This document shows positions 25,962 to 34,597 of a stretch of DNA of 47,310 nt, one piece after another. Each line of letters starts with the position of its first letter. Position 1 is the first letter of the stretch. The position numbers and the translations under genes were made by a program. The notes under the pieces are model-generated. The model made no database searches. It was not told where the DNA came from and saw nothing but the letters and a program-made list of their open reading frames with translations. The DNA comes from Glaesserella sp041817755 (GTDB lineage Bacteria; Pseudomonadota; Gammaproteobacteria; Enterobacterales; Pasteurellaceae), in assembly GCF_041817755.1 (NCBI RefSeq), contig NZ_JBGYBX010000061.1, forward strand, positions 1 through 47,310, read 5' to 3'.

Positions 25962-27224
25962 ATGGAACTAATTCACGAATATGGCACATTACTTGTCATC
26001 ATTACTGCCGTCTTTGGCTTTTTTATGGCGTTCGGTATCGGAGCAAACGACGTATCGAATGCCATGGGAACCTCTGTAGGTTCAGGTACCATTACGGCTA
26101 AACAAGCGATTTTAGTGGCGATGGTTTTTGAATTCGCCGGAGCTTATTTAGCCGGCGGTGAAGTCACCGAAACAATTAAAAGCGGGATTATTGATATCCA
26201 TCAATTCTCCGGCAGACCGGATACGTTGGTATTAGGCATGATGGCCGCCCTTTTTGCCGCCGGCTCTTGGCTGTTACTTGCATCCAAAATGGGATGGCCC
26301 GTATCCACCACTCACTCCATCATCGGTGCCATCATTGGTTTTGCGTTGGTAACGGTAGGTTCCGAAGCGGTTCATTGGGGGGATTTGTCCGGTATCGTCG
26401 GGAGTTGGTTCGTAACACCGGTAGTATCGGGTATTATTGCCTATGCGATCTTTACCAGTACTCAAAAATTGATTTTCGATACGGATAATCCAATGAAAAA
26501 TGCACAAAAATACGGTCCGTTCTATATGGGGTTGACGACGTTTATTTTGAGCATTGTAACCATGACGAAAGGTTTGAAACACGTCGGTTTACATTTAACT
26601 ACCAGTGAAACCTTATTGATTTCAAGCGCCATTTCCGTTACTTCGATCATCACTTGTTTTTTCTACTTCCGTAGCCAATCTTTTGCAAACCGTGTACAAG
26701 GCGGTACGTTCGGCGGAGTAGAAAAAGTATTCAGTATCTTAATGCTATTAACCGCTTGCTCTATGGCATTCGCTCACGGTTCTAACGATGTTGCTAATGC
26801 GATAGGTCCGTTATCAGCGGTAGTTTCCATTGTCGAAAACGGTGGTGTTATTCAAGCAAAATCAACGCTTGCACCGTGGATTTTACCGTTAGGTGCAACC
26901 GGTATCGTAGTCGGTTTGGCCGTCATGGGCTATAAAGTCATGGGAACCATCGGTACAGGAATTACCGACTTGACACCAAGTCGCGGTTTCTCCGCCGAAT
27001 TTGCAACGGCAATGACCGTTGTTGTGGCCTCCGGTACGGGTTTACCGATTTCAACCACACAAACGTTGGTCGGTGCGGTACTCGGGGTCGGGTTTGCACG
27101 CGGTATTGCCGCACTGAATTTGACGGTAATCCGTAATATTGTCGCCTCCTGGGTAATCACACTACCGGCAGGCGCTATTTTTGCAATTATTATTTACTAT
27201 ATTCTAAGTGCAACTTTCTACTGA
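25962..27224 (+). CDS. Pit-family inorganic phosphate permease
   Basis: This 420-residue inner-membrane transporter of the PiT (PNaS) family has two inverted copies of the signature: GIGANDVSNAMGTSVGSGT near the N-terminus and AHGSNDVANAIGPLSAV in the second half. About ten to eleven hydrophobic helices are visible. It should import phosphate with a cation. It is cotranscribed with the DUF47 protein upstream and ends at a strong terminator. The family also includes sulfate permeases, but the signatures and the DUF47 partner favour phosphate. Confidence 0.92.
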   Translation: MELIHEYGTLLVIITAVFGFFMAFGIGANDVSNAMGTSVGSGTITAKQAILVAMVFEFAGAYLAGGEVTETIKSGIIDIHQFSGRPDTLVLGMMAALFAAGSWLLLASKMGWPVSTTHSIIGAIIGFALVTVGSEAVHWGDLSGIVGSWFVTPVVSGIIAYAIFTSTQKLIFDTDNPMKNAQKYGPFYMGLTTFILSIVTMTKGLKHVGLHLTTSETLLISSAISVTSIITCFFYFRSQSFANRVQGGTFGGVEKVFSILMLLTACSMAFAHGSNDVANAIGPLSAVVSIVENGGVIQAKSTLAPWILPLGATGIVVGLAVMGYKVMGTIGTGITDLTPSRGFSAEFATAMTVVVASGTGLPISTTQTLVGAVLGVGFARGIAALNLTVIRNIVASWVITLPAGAIFAIIIYYILSATFY

Positions 27225-27238
27225 TTTTTTATAACATG

Positions 27239-27276
27239 AAGAGAAGTACGTCGTTGTACTTCTCTTTTCTTTTTTA
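27239..27276 (+). terminator. Intrinsic terminator after the phosphate permease gene
   Basis: AAGAGAAGTAC (27239-27249) pairs with GTACTTCTCTT (27256-27266) and is followed by TTTCTTTTTT. Confidence 0.88.
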
Positions 27277-27295
27277 ATAATAAGGATAACCTCTT

Positions 27296-27904
27296 ATGTC
27301 AAAACGAATTTCTGCTTTGCTTGCTTGTTTATTACTTGGCTCCTCACTTCATGCGATTGCCGAAACACAATACGTCACAGAAAACCTGAATACTTATTTA
27401 AGAAAAGGTCCGGGTGATCAATACAAAATTTCGGGATCAATTCAAGCCGGTGAGAAAGTGACGTTAATCGACAAGAAAGAACGCTATGCATTAATTCGTG
27501 ACGGCAAAAATCGAGAGGCATGGATTCTCAATTCGGAATTAACTTCTACACCAAGTTCGAAAGAACTTACACCTCAATTGCAGCAGCAAGTCCAAGAACT
27601 TTCGCTTAAACTAAATACGATAGACAAAGATTGGCAACAACGTACCGCCGAAATGCAACGTCGCACACAATTGGCGGAACAACAAAGCAACCAATTACTT
27701 GAACAAAATGCCCAATTAAAACGCGAATTGGATATTTTGAAAAATAAAAACCGCGATCTTGAGACGCTACAAGATGCGGAATCTCGTGAAATCATGATTC
27801 AGTACTTTATTTACGGCGGTTCGGTATTAGGCGTAGGCTTATTACTGGGACTGCTGATTCCGGTTCTTCTTCCCCGCCGTAAACGTAATAATGGTTGGGC
27901 ATAA
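27296..27904 (+). CDS. YgiM-type SH3-domain protein with C-terminal membrane helix (TIGR04211)
   Basis: This 202-residue protein has a signal peptide (to about residue 22, SSLHAIAE), a bacterial SH3 domain (~23-90: NTYLRKGPGDQYKISGS, GEKVTLIDKKERYALIRDG), a Gln/Leu-rich coiled coil (~95-165), then one membrane helix (~170-192) and a short basic tail PRRKRNNGWA. This is the layout of E. coli YgiM. The SH3 domain should be periplasmic. It begins 20 bases after the permease terminator with TAAGGAT as ribosome site, so its promoter must be upstream of or within that terminator region. Function is unknown. Confidence 0.88.
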   Translation: MSKRISALLACLLLGSSLHAIAETQYVTENLNTYLRKGPGDQYKISGSIQAGEKVTLIDKKERYALIRDGKNREAWILNSELTSTPSSKELTPQLQQQVQELSLKLNTIDKDWQQRTAEMQRRTQLAEQQSNQLLEQNAQLKRELDILKNKNRDLETLQDAESREIMIQYFIYGGSVLGVGLLLGLLIPVLLPRRKRNNGWA

Positions 27905-27914
27905 CCCTAAAACT

Positions 27915-27938
27915 GAAGCCTCGAATGTTCGAGGCTTC
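27915..27938. terminator. Hairpin between convergent SH3-protein and PhoD-like genes
   Basis: GAAGCCTCGAA and TTCGAGGCTTC form an 11-bp inverted repeat with a 2-base centre. Neither side has a clean T-run (GTTATC on plus, AGTTTT on minus). It lies between two convergent genes, so a weak shared terminator is likely. Confidence 0.65.
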
Positions 27939-27945
27939 GTTATCA

Positions 27946-29688
27946 CTATGAGCATGAAATCGAATCAATTGCAAGTAAATGGTTAGAGAACCCGTCTTGC
28001 GATTCGCACCGCCATGTTGCCCAAAGTTTGGTATTGTTCGGGGCATTATCCAATTCAATTGCTAACCAGTTACGGGTAGCCATGACATAGCGATTGGCGT
28101 TCGGAAACAACATCATCTCTGCAAACAGGTTCACATCCAATGCTTGTTTTTTCTTCGCTACCGTATTCAAGACATTTAAAAACAGTCGCTCCATAATGGA
28201 AACAAGTGAAGGATGGACAATTGCCGTAGAAGTCAGTTGATGAATTTGTGCCCAATTCTCTTTTGGTGCAACATCCTGCTTATATAAAACTCCCCACGCC
28301 GCCACATGCACATCACCTGAAACAAACGTCACTTTAACCTTTTTCTCTTTGGCTAAGCGCAATAATGTTTCCGCCAACCGTTTCCGCTCACCTTCATGGT
28401 TATCATGTGCCCAATGATCTTTCAAATCATCCGCACTGCTGTCCAAAACATGATCCGAACCCAAATTATCCAGAAAGGCTTCTGCAAGAGACAATTTAGG
28501 GTGGACGACCGGTACGGAAGAAATAAACAATAAATGGCGACAACTGCCGTTATCCTGAATTTGACCGAACCATCTGTGTAACGCACTCCACGTGTTCGGT
28601 CCGAGAACTTGATTGACGGATCTTTCCGTTCTCAAATCCGGCACGACAATTTGCAACGGTCCGATTTGATACGCAAAAGAGAAACTGGCTTGACCGTCAA
28701 ATAACGGCAGTGCCAAATTATCATGTTTAAGCTGATTTGACCATGTAATAGGTTCAAAAAGCGGATCATCGCTACGGATATACGGGTTGTTCTGTCTCGT
28801 TAACTCAGGCAAATCTTCGATACATTGCTGCATTTGGAACACCCAAAATGCTCTGCGGGCATGATAAAACAGTCGCTGAAACATCGGGCTTTGTTGCATT
28901 TCTTTAGAATAAGACCCCCAACCGTCAAAAATATCATGATCATCCCACATCATAATTGTCGGAATATTCGCCATGCCGTACGCCGAATCCAGCGTTTTGG
29001 TTTTGGCTCCCCATGGATTACGGTCTTTTGACAACCAACTTTCACAATAATGATGAATATAGTAGCTTTCGATTTCCTTATCTAATTTTTCGGGAACGCG
29101 ATATTTCAGCTGATCTTGCCGAGACATACCAATCCATTTTTTCATCAATTTAATATCTTCCCACATGGAATCCAAATAAAGTTGATCGCCCCCCATGATA
29201 AGCAAATGAAAACGTTGAATGCCTTTATCGTGAATACGCGATTCGTGCCATAATTGCTCTTTGTCTAATTGATAATTGGTCGGTCTTAACCGTTTATCAT
29301 GGTTAGAAAGTAAATCCGTCCACACCGAATTTTTTGCTTTAATTAATTTGCGCAATCCGTTCGGATCGGATAACCCGTTACAAGATACATAGGTTACACG
29401 CGGAGCCGTATTTTTCGCGGGAATCGTAAAATGCCATGTTTCGCCCACTCCGACAACGGTATAAGGTACACAAACTTCTTGTTCCTGTTGAGGATAACTT
29501 AAATCATAGCGAAAATAAGTCCGCCCGCCGTGTTCCAATAATATACGGGGCGGAGGTGTCGGCTTGCCGTCAAGCAATATTTGAGGCACCGATGCTCTGC
29601 TGTCGACGGCAATGAGCGCCGATACTTTCCACTCGTCTTCAGTACAACCGCGAAATGACAAAACCGGTCCGAAAAATAATTTAGTCAT
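27946..29688 (-). CDS. PhoD-like metallophosphatase (cytoplasmic)
   Basis: This 580-residue protein is of the alkaline phosphatase D / PhoD-like superfamily. An N-terminal beta-rich domain (~1-130) precedes the metallophosphatase domain, whose metal-binding motifs are LIMGGDQLYLD, MMWDDHDIFDGWGS and VTFVSGDVHVAAWG. No signal peptide or Tat motif is seen, unlike secreted PhoD, so a cytoplasmic location is inferred. The substrate is unknown. GGAGG precedes ATG 29688. It is monocistronic and convergent with the SH3 gene. The upstream neighbour on the same strand (tusA-like) is separated by a terminator. Confidence 0.85.
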   Translation of the reverse strand: MTKLFFGPVLSFRGCTEDEWKVSALIAVDSRASVPQILLDGKPTPPPRILLEHGGRTYFRYDLSYPQQEQEVCVPYTVVGVGETWHFTIPAKNTAPRVTYVSCNGLSDPNGLRKLIKAKNSVWTDLLSNHDKRLRPTNYQLDKEQLWHESRIHDKGIQRFHLLIMGGDQLYLDSMWEDIKLMKKWIGMSRQDQLKYRVPEKLDKEIESYYIHHYCESWLSKDRNPWGAKTKTLDSAYGMANIPTIMMWDDHDIFDGWGSYSKEMQQSPMFQRLFYHARRAFWVFQMQQCIEDLPELTRQNNPYIRSDDPLFEPITWSNQLKHDNLALPLFDGQASFSFAYQIGPLQIVVPDLRTERSVNQVLGPNTWSALHRWFGQIQDNGSCRHLLFISSVPVVHPKLSLAEAFLDNLGSDHVLDSSADDLKDHWAHDNHEGERKRLAETLLRLAKEKKVKVTFVSGDVHVAAWGVLYKQDVAPKENWAQIHQLTSTAIVHPSLVSIMERLFLNVLNTVAKKKQALDVNLFAEMMLFPNANRYVMATRNWLAIELDNAPNNTKLWATWRCESQDGFSNHLLAIDSISCS

Positions 29689-29830
29689 AGAACCTCCAAG
29701 TCAGAAATGAAAGGATAACGAAGAACAATCTCATTATTCGGAAATCAATTGCATAAGGTATTGATAAAAATCAAGATTCAATATGGTTCTCAATAAATGG
29801 CAAACTGATATGACCTCAATGAATCGGCCA

Positions 29831-29866
29831 TAAAAAAAAGCTTCATGATCCCATCATGAAGCTTTT
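29831..29866. terminator. Intrinsic terminator after the tusA-like gene
   Basis: AAAAGCTTCATGAT (29836-29849) and its exact complement (29853-29866) have a 3-base loop. On the minus strand T8 follows, and the hairpin starts 9 bases after the gene's stop codon. Confidence 0.9.
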
Positions 29867-29874
29867 GCAAATTT

Positions 29875-30114
29875 TTAGTCGGAACTGACCGCTTGTAATT
29901 CAAACTGTAACGTCCATTTTCCGTTATTTAAACACTCAGACTGTAAAAGCCGTGCACCGATTTTCTCACACAATAACGCAAAATCATTCAAACTGACATC
30001 GTGGCGTACAATTACGCTCAACCGCTCTCCCGGCATCAAGGAATGCAGTGCACGCTTTGTCATTAATACCGGCAACGGGCAACGGTAATCGGACAAATCA
30101 AGTTGATATTCCAT
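29875..30114 (-). CDS. TusA-family sulfurtransferase
   Basis: This 79-residue protein has the SirA/TusA fold signature DLSDYRCPLPVLMTKRAL, where Cys12 in CPLP is the sulfur-carrying residue. Proteins of this family relay persulfide sulfur, for example for tRNA thiolation or other sulfur transfer. Whether this is true TusA or a paralogue cannot be told. Its ATG overlaps the stop codon of the hemerythrin gene by one base (TAATG), so the two are translationally coupled. The last residues LQAVSSD are encoded by an uptake signal (core 29888-29896). Confidence 0.85.
   Translation of the reverse strand: MEYQLDLSDYRCPLPVLMTKRALHSLMPGERLSVIVRHDVSLNDFALLCEKIGARLLQSECLNNGKWTLQFELQAVSSD
29888..29896 (-). 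repeat. DNA uptake signal sequence core forming the C-terminal codons of the tusA-like gene
   Basis: This exact core, in frame, encodes Gln-Ala-Val at residues 74-76 of the 79-residue protein. Confidence 0.7.
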
Positions 30115-30626
30115 TATGCTTTACGGCGATCCGCCATAATTTGCCCGATTGAGTTGAGTTCTTCTTGACTTAGATGCTCTCGCCCTAATTCAAAAAGCGG
30201 TTCTTCAATCGCAATATGTTGATCATAACCTGCCACAAAACGTTGGATTAGCTCTCGGTCAATTTGTTGAATTTCGCCATTGAGTAAGGCGACTAATTGG
30301 GTGGAGAGTTCGTCCCAATTTCGATGTAATTCAATATGTTGTGCCTCGAGTAAATCTACGTCCGTTTGGGCTTCTGGGCGTTGTTTAATCAATGCAGGGA
30401 AGAAATCTTTCTCTTCGTCATCGTGGTGTAAAGGGGCAGATTGATTGAAGTAATTTAAGATCTGCTGCACATCATTTTTGACCGCTTGATTTACCCCGTT
30501 TTTCGCTAAGTAATCCGGCAACAGTTGTAACTGACGGCAGAAACTTTTGACTTTTCCGTGGCAAGCATAAAGCATTTCAATCGGTTCGTCCCAAGTGACG
30601 AACTTTTGAGGTTCTAAATTAAGCAT
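30114..30626 (-). CDS. Hemerythrin-domain protein
   Basis: This 170-residue helical protein has the di-iron hemerythrin pattern: His23 in YACHGKV, the HHDDEEKDFF segment, EAQHIELHRNW, and DQHIAIEEPLFEL, giving the expected His and HxxxE ligands. Such domains bind O2, NO or iron in the cytoplasm. The ATG at 30626 has AAGGTG just upstream; the gene overlaps the end of tgt by 8 bases. A GTG at 30632 is an alternative. The tight order tgt-hemerythrin-tusA-like suggests one mRNA. Its specific role is unknown. Confidence 0.85.
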   Translation of the reverse strand: MLNLEPQKFVTWDEPIEMLYACHGKVKSFCRQLQLLPDYLAKNGVNQAVKNDVQQILNYFNQSAPLHHDDEEKDFFPALIKQRPEAQTDVDLLEAQHIELHRNWDELSTQLVALLNGEIQQIDRELIQRFVAGYDQHIAIEEPLFELGREHLSQEELNSIGQIMADRRKA

Positions 30627-31776
30627 TTTCACCTTCTTTGGCTAATTGTAACGGCGGTACTTCCTTGCCGATGCGTTGATAAAATTCGACAACAAAATCA
30701 TCAAAGCGATCTTCGTCAATCGCTTGGCGGATTTCTGCCATTAAACGTTGGTAATAACGTAAATTGTGAATGGTGTTCAATCTTGCCCCTAAAATTTCAC
30801 CGCATTTATCAAGGTGATATAGATAGGCTTTGGTGTAGTTTTTACAGGTATAGCAATCACACTCAGGATCAAGCGGTGAGATGTCGTTGCGATATTTCGC
30901 ATTGCGGATTTTGACAATACCGCTGGTGACGAATAAATGTCCGTTGCGTGCGTTGCGGGTTGGCATTACACAGTCGAACATATCGATCCCACGGCGAACG
31001 CCTTCCACCAGATCTTCAGGTTTACCAACGCCCATTAAGTAGCGAGGTTTATCGGCTGGGATTTGCGGACAAACATATTCTAAAATGCGGTGCATATCTT
31101 CTTTCGGTTCGCCAACGGCTAAACCGCCCACCGCATAGCCGTCAAAGCCGATTTCAACCAGTTTTTCCACGGAAACTTTACGCAATTCTTCATAAACGCC
31201 CCCTTGAATAATGCCAAATAAAGCATTTGGGTTTTGCAGTTCGTCAAAGCGATCACGACTGCGTTTCGCCCAACGTAGCGACATTTCCATAGATTGTTTT
31301 GCATAATCAAAGGTCGCTGGGTATGGGGTACATTCATCGAAAATCATCACGATATCCGAGCCGAGATCGTATTGGATTTCCATTGATTTTTCAGGGGATA
31401 AAAAGACTTTTTCGCCACTGATTGGATTTTGGAAATAAACGCCTTCTTCTTTGATTTTGCGTAATTTGCCTAAGCTAAAAACTTGGAAACCGCCCGAGTC
31501 CGTAAGAATTGGACCGTGCCATTGCATAAAATCGTGTAAATCGCCGTGCTGACGCATAATCTCTTGCCCTGGACGTAACCATAGGTGGAAAGTGTTACCA
31601 AGCAGAATTTGCGCGCCTGTTTGCGCCACTTCTTCAGGGGTCATACCTTTAACCGTGCCGTAAGTCCCGACAGGCATAAATGCAGGGGTTTCAACGTGAT
31701 ACTCGCCCTTAGGACGAGAAAACGTTAAGCGACCACGACGAGCGTTGCTGTTTGTTTTTTTAAGTTCGTATTTCAT
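30619..31776 (-). CDS. tgt: Tgt, queuine tRNA-ribosyltransferase
   Basis: This 385-residue enzyme exchanges guanine-34 for preQ1 in tRNAs with GUN anticodons (queuosine pathway). The catalytic Asp93 lies in LTDSGGFQVFSL and the nucleophile Asp268 in MFDCVMPTRNARNG. The zinc site is Cys306, Cys308, Cys311 (CDCYTC) and His337. ATG 31776 is preceded by GAGGAT; the longer frame to 31809 is not supported by the family N-terminus. The usual partner queA is not adjacent. Its 3' end overlaps the hemerythrin gene. Confidence 0.97.
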   Translation of the reverse strand: MKYELKKTNSNARRGRLTFSRPKGEYHVETPAFMPVGTYGTVKGMTPEEVAQTGAQILLGNTFHLWLRPGQEIMRQHGDLHDFMQWHGPILTDSGGFQVFSLGKLRKIKEEGVYFQNPISGEKVFLSPEKSMEIQYDLGSDIVMIFDECTPYPATFDYAKQSMEMSLRWAKRSRDRFDELQNPNALFGIIQGGVYEELRKVSVEKLVEIGFDGYAVGGLAVGEPKEDMHRILEYVCPQIPADKPRYLMGVGKPEDLVEGVRRGIDMFDCVMPTRNARNGHLFVTSGIVKIRNAKYRNDISPLDPECDCYTCKNYTKAYLYHLDKCGEILGARLNTIHNLRYYQRLMAEIRQAIDEDRFDDFVVEFYQRIGKEVPPLQLAKEGENA

Positions 31777-31924
31777 TAAATCCTCGAATAAACAGTTCAA
31801 GTATATCAATAAGACAGTATTTTAACCGATACTCACAGTAGAAAGCGAATGTCTATGCGAATAGCCTCATCCACTGAATATTACCAAAAAAATAGAGTTA
31901 TCAAATTAAATCTAAGGAGATCGA

Positions 31925-31998
31925 TGGAGGCGCGTCCCGGAGTCGAACCGAGCTACATGGATTTGCAATCCAGTGCATAACCGCTTTGCTAACGCGCC
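31925..31998 (-). tRNA. tRNA-Cys (anticodon GCA)
   Basis: A 74-base cloverleaf starts GGCGCGTTAGCAAAGCGG, with anticodon loop TTGCAAA and GTTCGACTC in the T-loop, and encoded CCA. It closely matches E. coli tRNA-Cys. Confidence 0.97.
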
Positions 31999-32012
31999 AT
32001 AAGGGGAAAAAA

Positions 32013-32088
<76 letters not shown>

Positions 32089-32236
32089 ATTTGAGTTGTG
32101 TTAAAACGGAGTGCATTTTACGAATTTTCATTTCAGTGTCAAATTTTATTTATCGAATTCATGTTGACTGATGAAAAAAAGGGCATAACGTTGATTTTTT
32201 AATAAATCTATTGCATCAAATCATAAAAGAAGTTAA

Positions 32237-32255
32237 CTTATTGAGAATAACTCTT
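32237..32255 (+). promoter_or_regulatory. Possible Fur box upstream of efeO
   Basis: A 19-base stretch containing TTGAGAATAACTCTT matches the Fur consensus at about 11 of 19 positions by my alignment. It lies 26 bases before the efeO ATG. An iron-uptake gene is the expected kind of target, but the match is moderate. Confidence 0.4.
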
Positions 32256-32280
32256 ATTTACCACTTATTAAGGAGCGACT

Positions 32281-33093
32281 ATGCGTATTACATCCCTTGC
32301 TTTAGCTGTTTCAACACTACTTTTTACAACATCTGCGTATTCCGCAGATTTTTCTCAAGAAGTCCAAAGTTACAAAGTATTCGTTACCGGTCAAATGGAT
32401 CACTTAGTGTCTGATACTGAAAAATTCGTCGGCTATTTGAAAACCGGTGATGTGCAAAAAGCGAAGCAAATCTATCCGCTTGCGCGTATGTACTTTGAGC
32501 GTTCAGAGCCGATTGCAGAGAGTTTTGGCGATTTAGACCCGCGTATTGATGCTCGTCTTGCGGATTTAAGTGAAGAAGGGAAAACCGAGAAAGATTGGTC
32601 GGGTTTCCATAAAATTGAGAAAGTACTTTGGGAGCAAAATACGACGAAAGGCACAGAAACGACCGCTGATCAGTTGATCAAAGATGTGAAAGAACTGCGT
32701 GCGAAAATTCCAACGGCGGAAGTAACCCCTGATTTAATGATTACCGGTGCGGTGGATTTGTTAAATGAAGTGTCCACCACAAAAGTAACGGGCGAAGAAG
32801 AGATTTTCTCAAAAACCGACCTTTACGATTTCAAAGCCAACATCGAAGGGGCGGAAAAAATTTATGAGATCTTTAAGGCAAAATTAGAGCAAAAAGATGC
32901 GAAATTGGCAAAAGAGATTGCCGATCGCTTCCAAGATGTGAATGTGTTATTGGCGAAACATAATAAGTCAAAAGATGGTTATAACTATGTGCCTTATAAC
33001 ACCTTAACAGACAAAGATATTAAAGCACTGGCAGAAGCCGTGAATAAATTAGGCGAGCCTTTAGCTCAAATGGGTATTCTTCTTGGTAAATAG
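32281..33093 (+). CDS. efeO: EfeO/EfeM-type periplasmic iron-binding protein (M75 domain)
   Basis: This 270-residue exported protein has a signal peptide (to ~residue 21, TSAYSA) and a single M75/imelysin-like domain with the signature HxxE motif at His110-Glu113 (FHKIEKVLW). The N-terminal cupredoxin domain of classical EfeO is absent, so it is of the short EfeM type. EfeO-like proteins pass iron to the EfeU permease in the EfeUOB system. Here no efeU lies beside it: tRNA genes are upstream. AAGGAG precedes the ATG, and efeB starts 9 bases after the stop. Confidence 0.88.
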   Translation: MRITSLALAVSTLLFTTSAYSADFSQEVQSYKVFVTGQMDHLVSDTEKFVGYLKTGDVQKAKQIYPLARMYFERSEPIAESFGDLDPRIDARLADLSEEGKTEKDWSGFHKIEKVLWEQNTTKGTETTADQLIKDVKELRAKIPTAEVTPDLMITGAVDLLNEVSTTKVTGEEEIFSKTDLYDFKANIEGAEKIYEIFKAKLEQKDAKLAKEIADRFQDVNVLLAKHNKSKDGYNYVPYNTLTDKDIKALAEAVNKLGEPLAQMGILLGK

Positions 33094-33102
33094 GGATAAG
33101 TT

Positions 33103-34299
33103 ATGAGCGGAACAAATTCTACTGCTCGTCGTGACTTCCTTAAACAAGCTGCGGTATTGGGTGCCGGCGTGATGGCTGGCACCGCTTTTGCCTTGGAGCC
33201 GAGAGCAACGCCTAAAATTAAAAATATCTATTCATTTTACGGAACACATCAACAGGGCATTGCCACGCCTGCCCAAAAACAGATTTATTTTATGGTGTTA
33301 GATCTGCATTCCACCGATCTCAATAAAATCAAAGAGATGTTTAAAATGTGGACGGATTATAGTGCGAAATTAACGCAGGGGCTGAATGTGAAAAGCTACC
33401 CTGACAATGCCTATATTCCGCCAACCGATACGGGCGAAGCGGACAGTTTAAATCCGTACAATCTCACGCTAACCTTTGGTGTCACTGCCTCTTTCTTTGA
33501 TAAGCTGGGTATCGCACAGTTCAAGCCAAAACAGCTTAAAGATCTACCGCACTTTCCACGTGATCAGCTCAAAGAGCATTACACCGGCGGCGATATCTGT
33601 ATCCAAGCCTGTGCCGACGATCCGCAGGTGGCATTCCACGCCGTGCGTAACTTGGTGCGTGCCGCTCGTACGAACATTACAATGCGTTGGAGCCAAGCGG
33701 GTTTCAACTCTTTTGAGGGAGGCGATACACCACGCAACCTGTTCGGTTTTAAAGACGGCACGGGTAATCCGCAAGGCACAGCCCTTGATGAAACCGTTTG
33801 GTATCAGGACGATAACTGGTTGAAAAACGGTACATTTTTAGTGGCTCGCCGTATTCAGATGCACTTGGAAACTTGGGATCGCACAAATCTCAACGGGCAA
33901 GAAGAAACCTTTGGTCGTCATCGGGATAGCGGTGCGCCGATTGGTCAGAAACAAGAGTTTGATACGGTTAATCTTGAGCAGAAAGATGAAAAAGGCAATC
34001 CGGTTATTCCTGAAATTTCCCATTTGCATTTGGCGAAAAAGACAGGGTTACAGATGTTAAGACGTTCCTTCTCTTATGCCAGCGGTGTTGATCCGAAAAC
34101 AGGGCAGTTTGATGCAGGTTTGTTGTTTATCTCGTTCCAAAAAGATCCGCAACAATTTATCACCATTCAAAACAGCCTTGGCAATATCGACAAGATGAAC
34201 GAATACATTACCCATATCGGTAGCGGATTATTTGCGTGCTTTGCCGGCGTCAAAAACGAACATGATTATTTGGGAAAAGCACTGTTTGATCAAATTTAA
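33103..34299 (+). CDS. efeB: EfeB, Tat-exported Dyp-type heme peroxidase
   Basis: This 398-residue protein has a twin-arginine signal (ARRDFLKQAAVLGAG) and the DyP peroxidase fold. The distal Asp218 is in GFKDGTGNP, the proximal heme-binding His is probably His273 in FGRHRDSGAP, and an Arg lies in RRSFSYASG. It acts in the periplasm, exported folded with heme. In the EfeUOB system it is proposed to oxidise ferrous iron or extract iron from heme. It is cotranscribed with efeO. A hairpin without T-run follows the stop codon. Confidence 0.93.
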   Translation: MSGTNSTARRDFLKQAAVLGAGVMAGTAFALEPRATPKIKNIYSFYGTHQQGIATPAQKQIYFMVLDLHSTDLNKIKEMFKMWTDYSAKLTQGLNVKSYPDNAYIPPTDTGEADSLNPYNLTLTFGVTASFFDKLGIAQFKPKQLKDLPHFPRDQLKEHYTGGDICIQACADDPQVAFHAVRNLVRAARTNITMRWSQAGFNSFEGGDTPRNLFGFKDGTGNPQGTALDETVWYQDDNWLKNGTFLVARRIQMHLETWDRTNLNGQEETFGRHRDSGAPIGQKQEFDTVNLEQKDEKGNPVIPEISHLHLAKKTGLQMLRRSFSYASGVDPKTGQFDAGLLFISFQKDPQQFITIQNSLGNIDKMNEYITHIGSGLFACFAGVKNEHDYLGKALFDQI

Positions 34300-34308
34300 C
34301 TCTTCAGT

Positions 34309-34338
34309 ATAAACGCTCGGGCAATACCGGGCGTTTAT
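34309..34338 (+). terminator. Hairpin after efeB
   Basis: ATAAACGCTCGG (34309-34320) pairs with CCGGGCGTTTAT (34327-34338) over 12 bp with one G-T. The following bases GTCGAC are not a T-run. Confidence 0.6.
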
Positions 34339-34351
34339 GTCGACAATATAA

Positions 34352-34360
34352 ACAAGCGGT
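34352..34360 (+). repeat. DNA uptake signal sequence core downstream of efeB
   Basis: This is an exact core followed by TTATTTTTTGCAAATTTT, the usual flank. Confidence 0.75.
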
Positions 34361-34385
34361 ACGTTTGGCATTATTTTTTGCAAAT

Positions 34386-34407
34386 TTTCTGTATTGCGAT
34401 ACAGAAA
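34386..34407. repeat. Nine-base inverted repeat upstream of the glycogen operon
   Basis: TTTCTGTAT and ATACAGAAA flank TGCG. It could be the second half of an efeB terminator or a protein-binding operator. The remainder of the 393-base gap between efeB and glgB is AT-rich, with a possible TATAAT at 34522-34527 and a CRP site at 34582. Confidence 0.5.
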
Positions 34408-34581
34408 TCACACAATATTTTATCTCATAATTTTTACGTATTTTACGCTCAAACGATAATTTACATAACTTACTTTCAAATACATTTTGATAAAAACTTT
34501 TAATTAAAAATAATTTATCAGTATAATTTTCAGTGGTACAACCTGTTGATTTTTAAAGGGCTCATTTTATATTTTCATAAT

Positions 34582-34597
34582 TGTGATCTATATCAAA
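34582..34597 (+). promoter_or_regulatory. CRP-type site upstream of glgB
   Basis: TGTGA, then TCTATA, then TCAAA, in the context AATTGTGATCTATATCAAAT, very near the CRP consensus (one mismatch in the second half site). It lies 96 bases before the glgB ATG. CRP activation of glycogen synthesis genes is known in E. coli. The same bases also resemble an FNR site (TGAT-N4-ATCAA). Confidence 0.6.
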
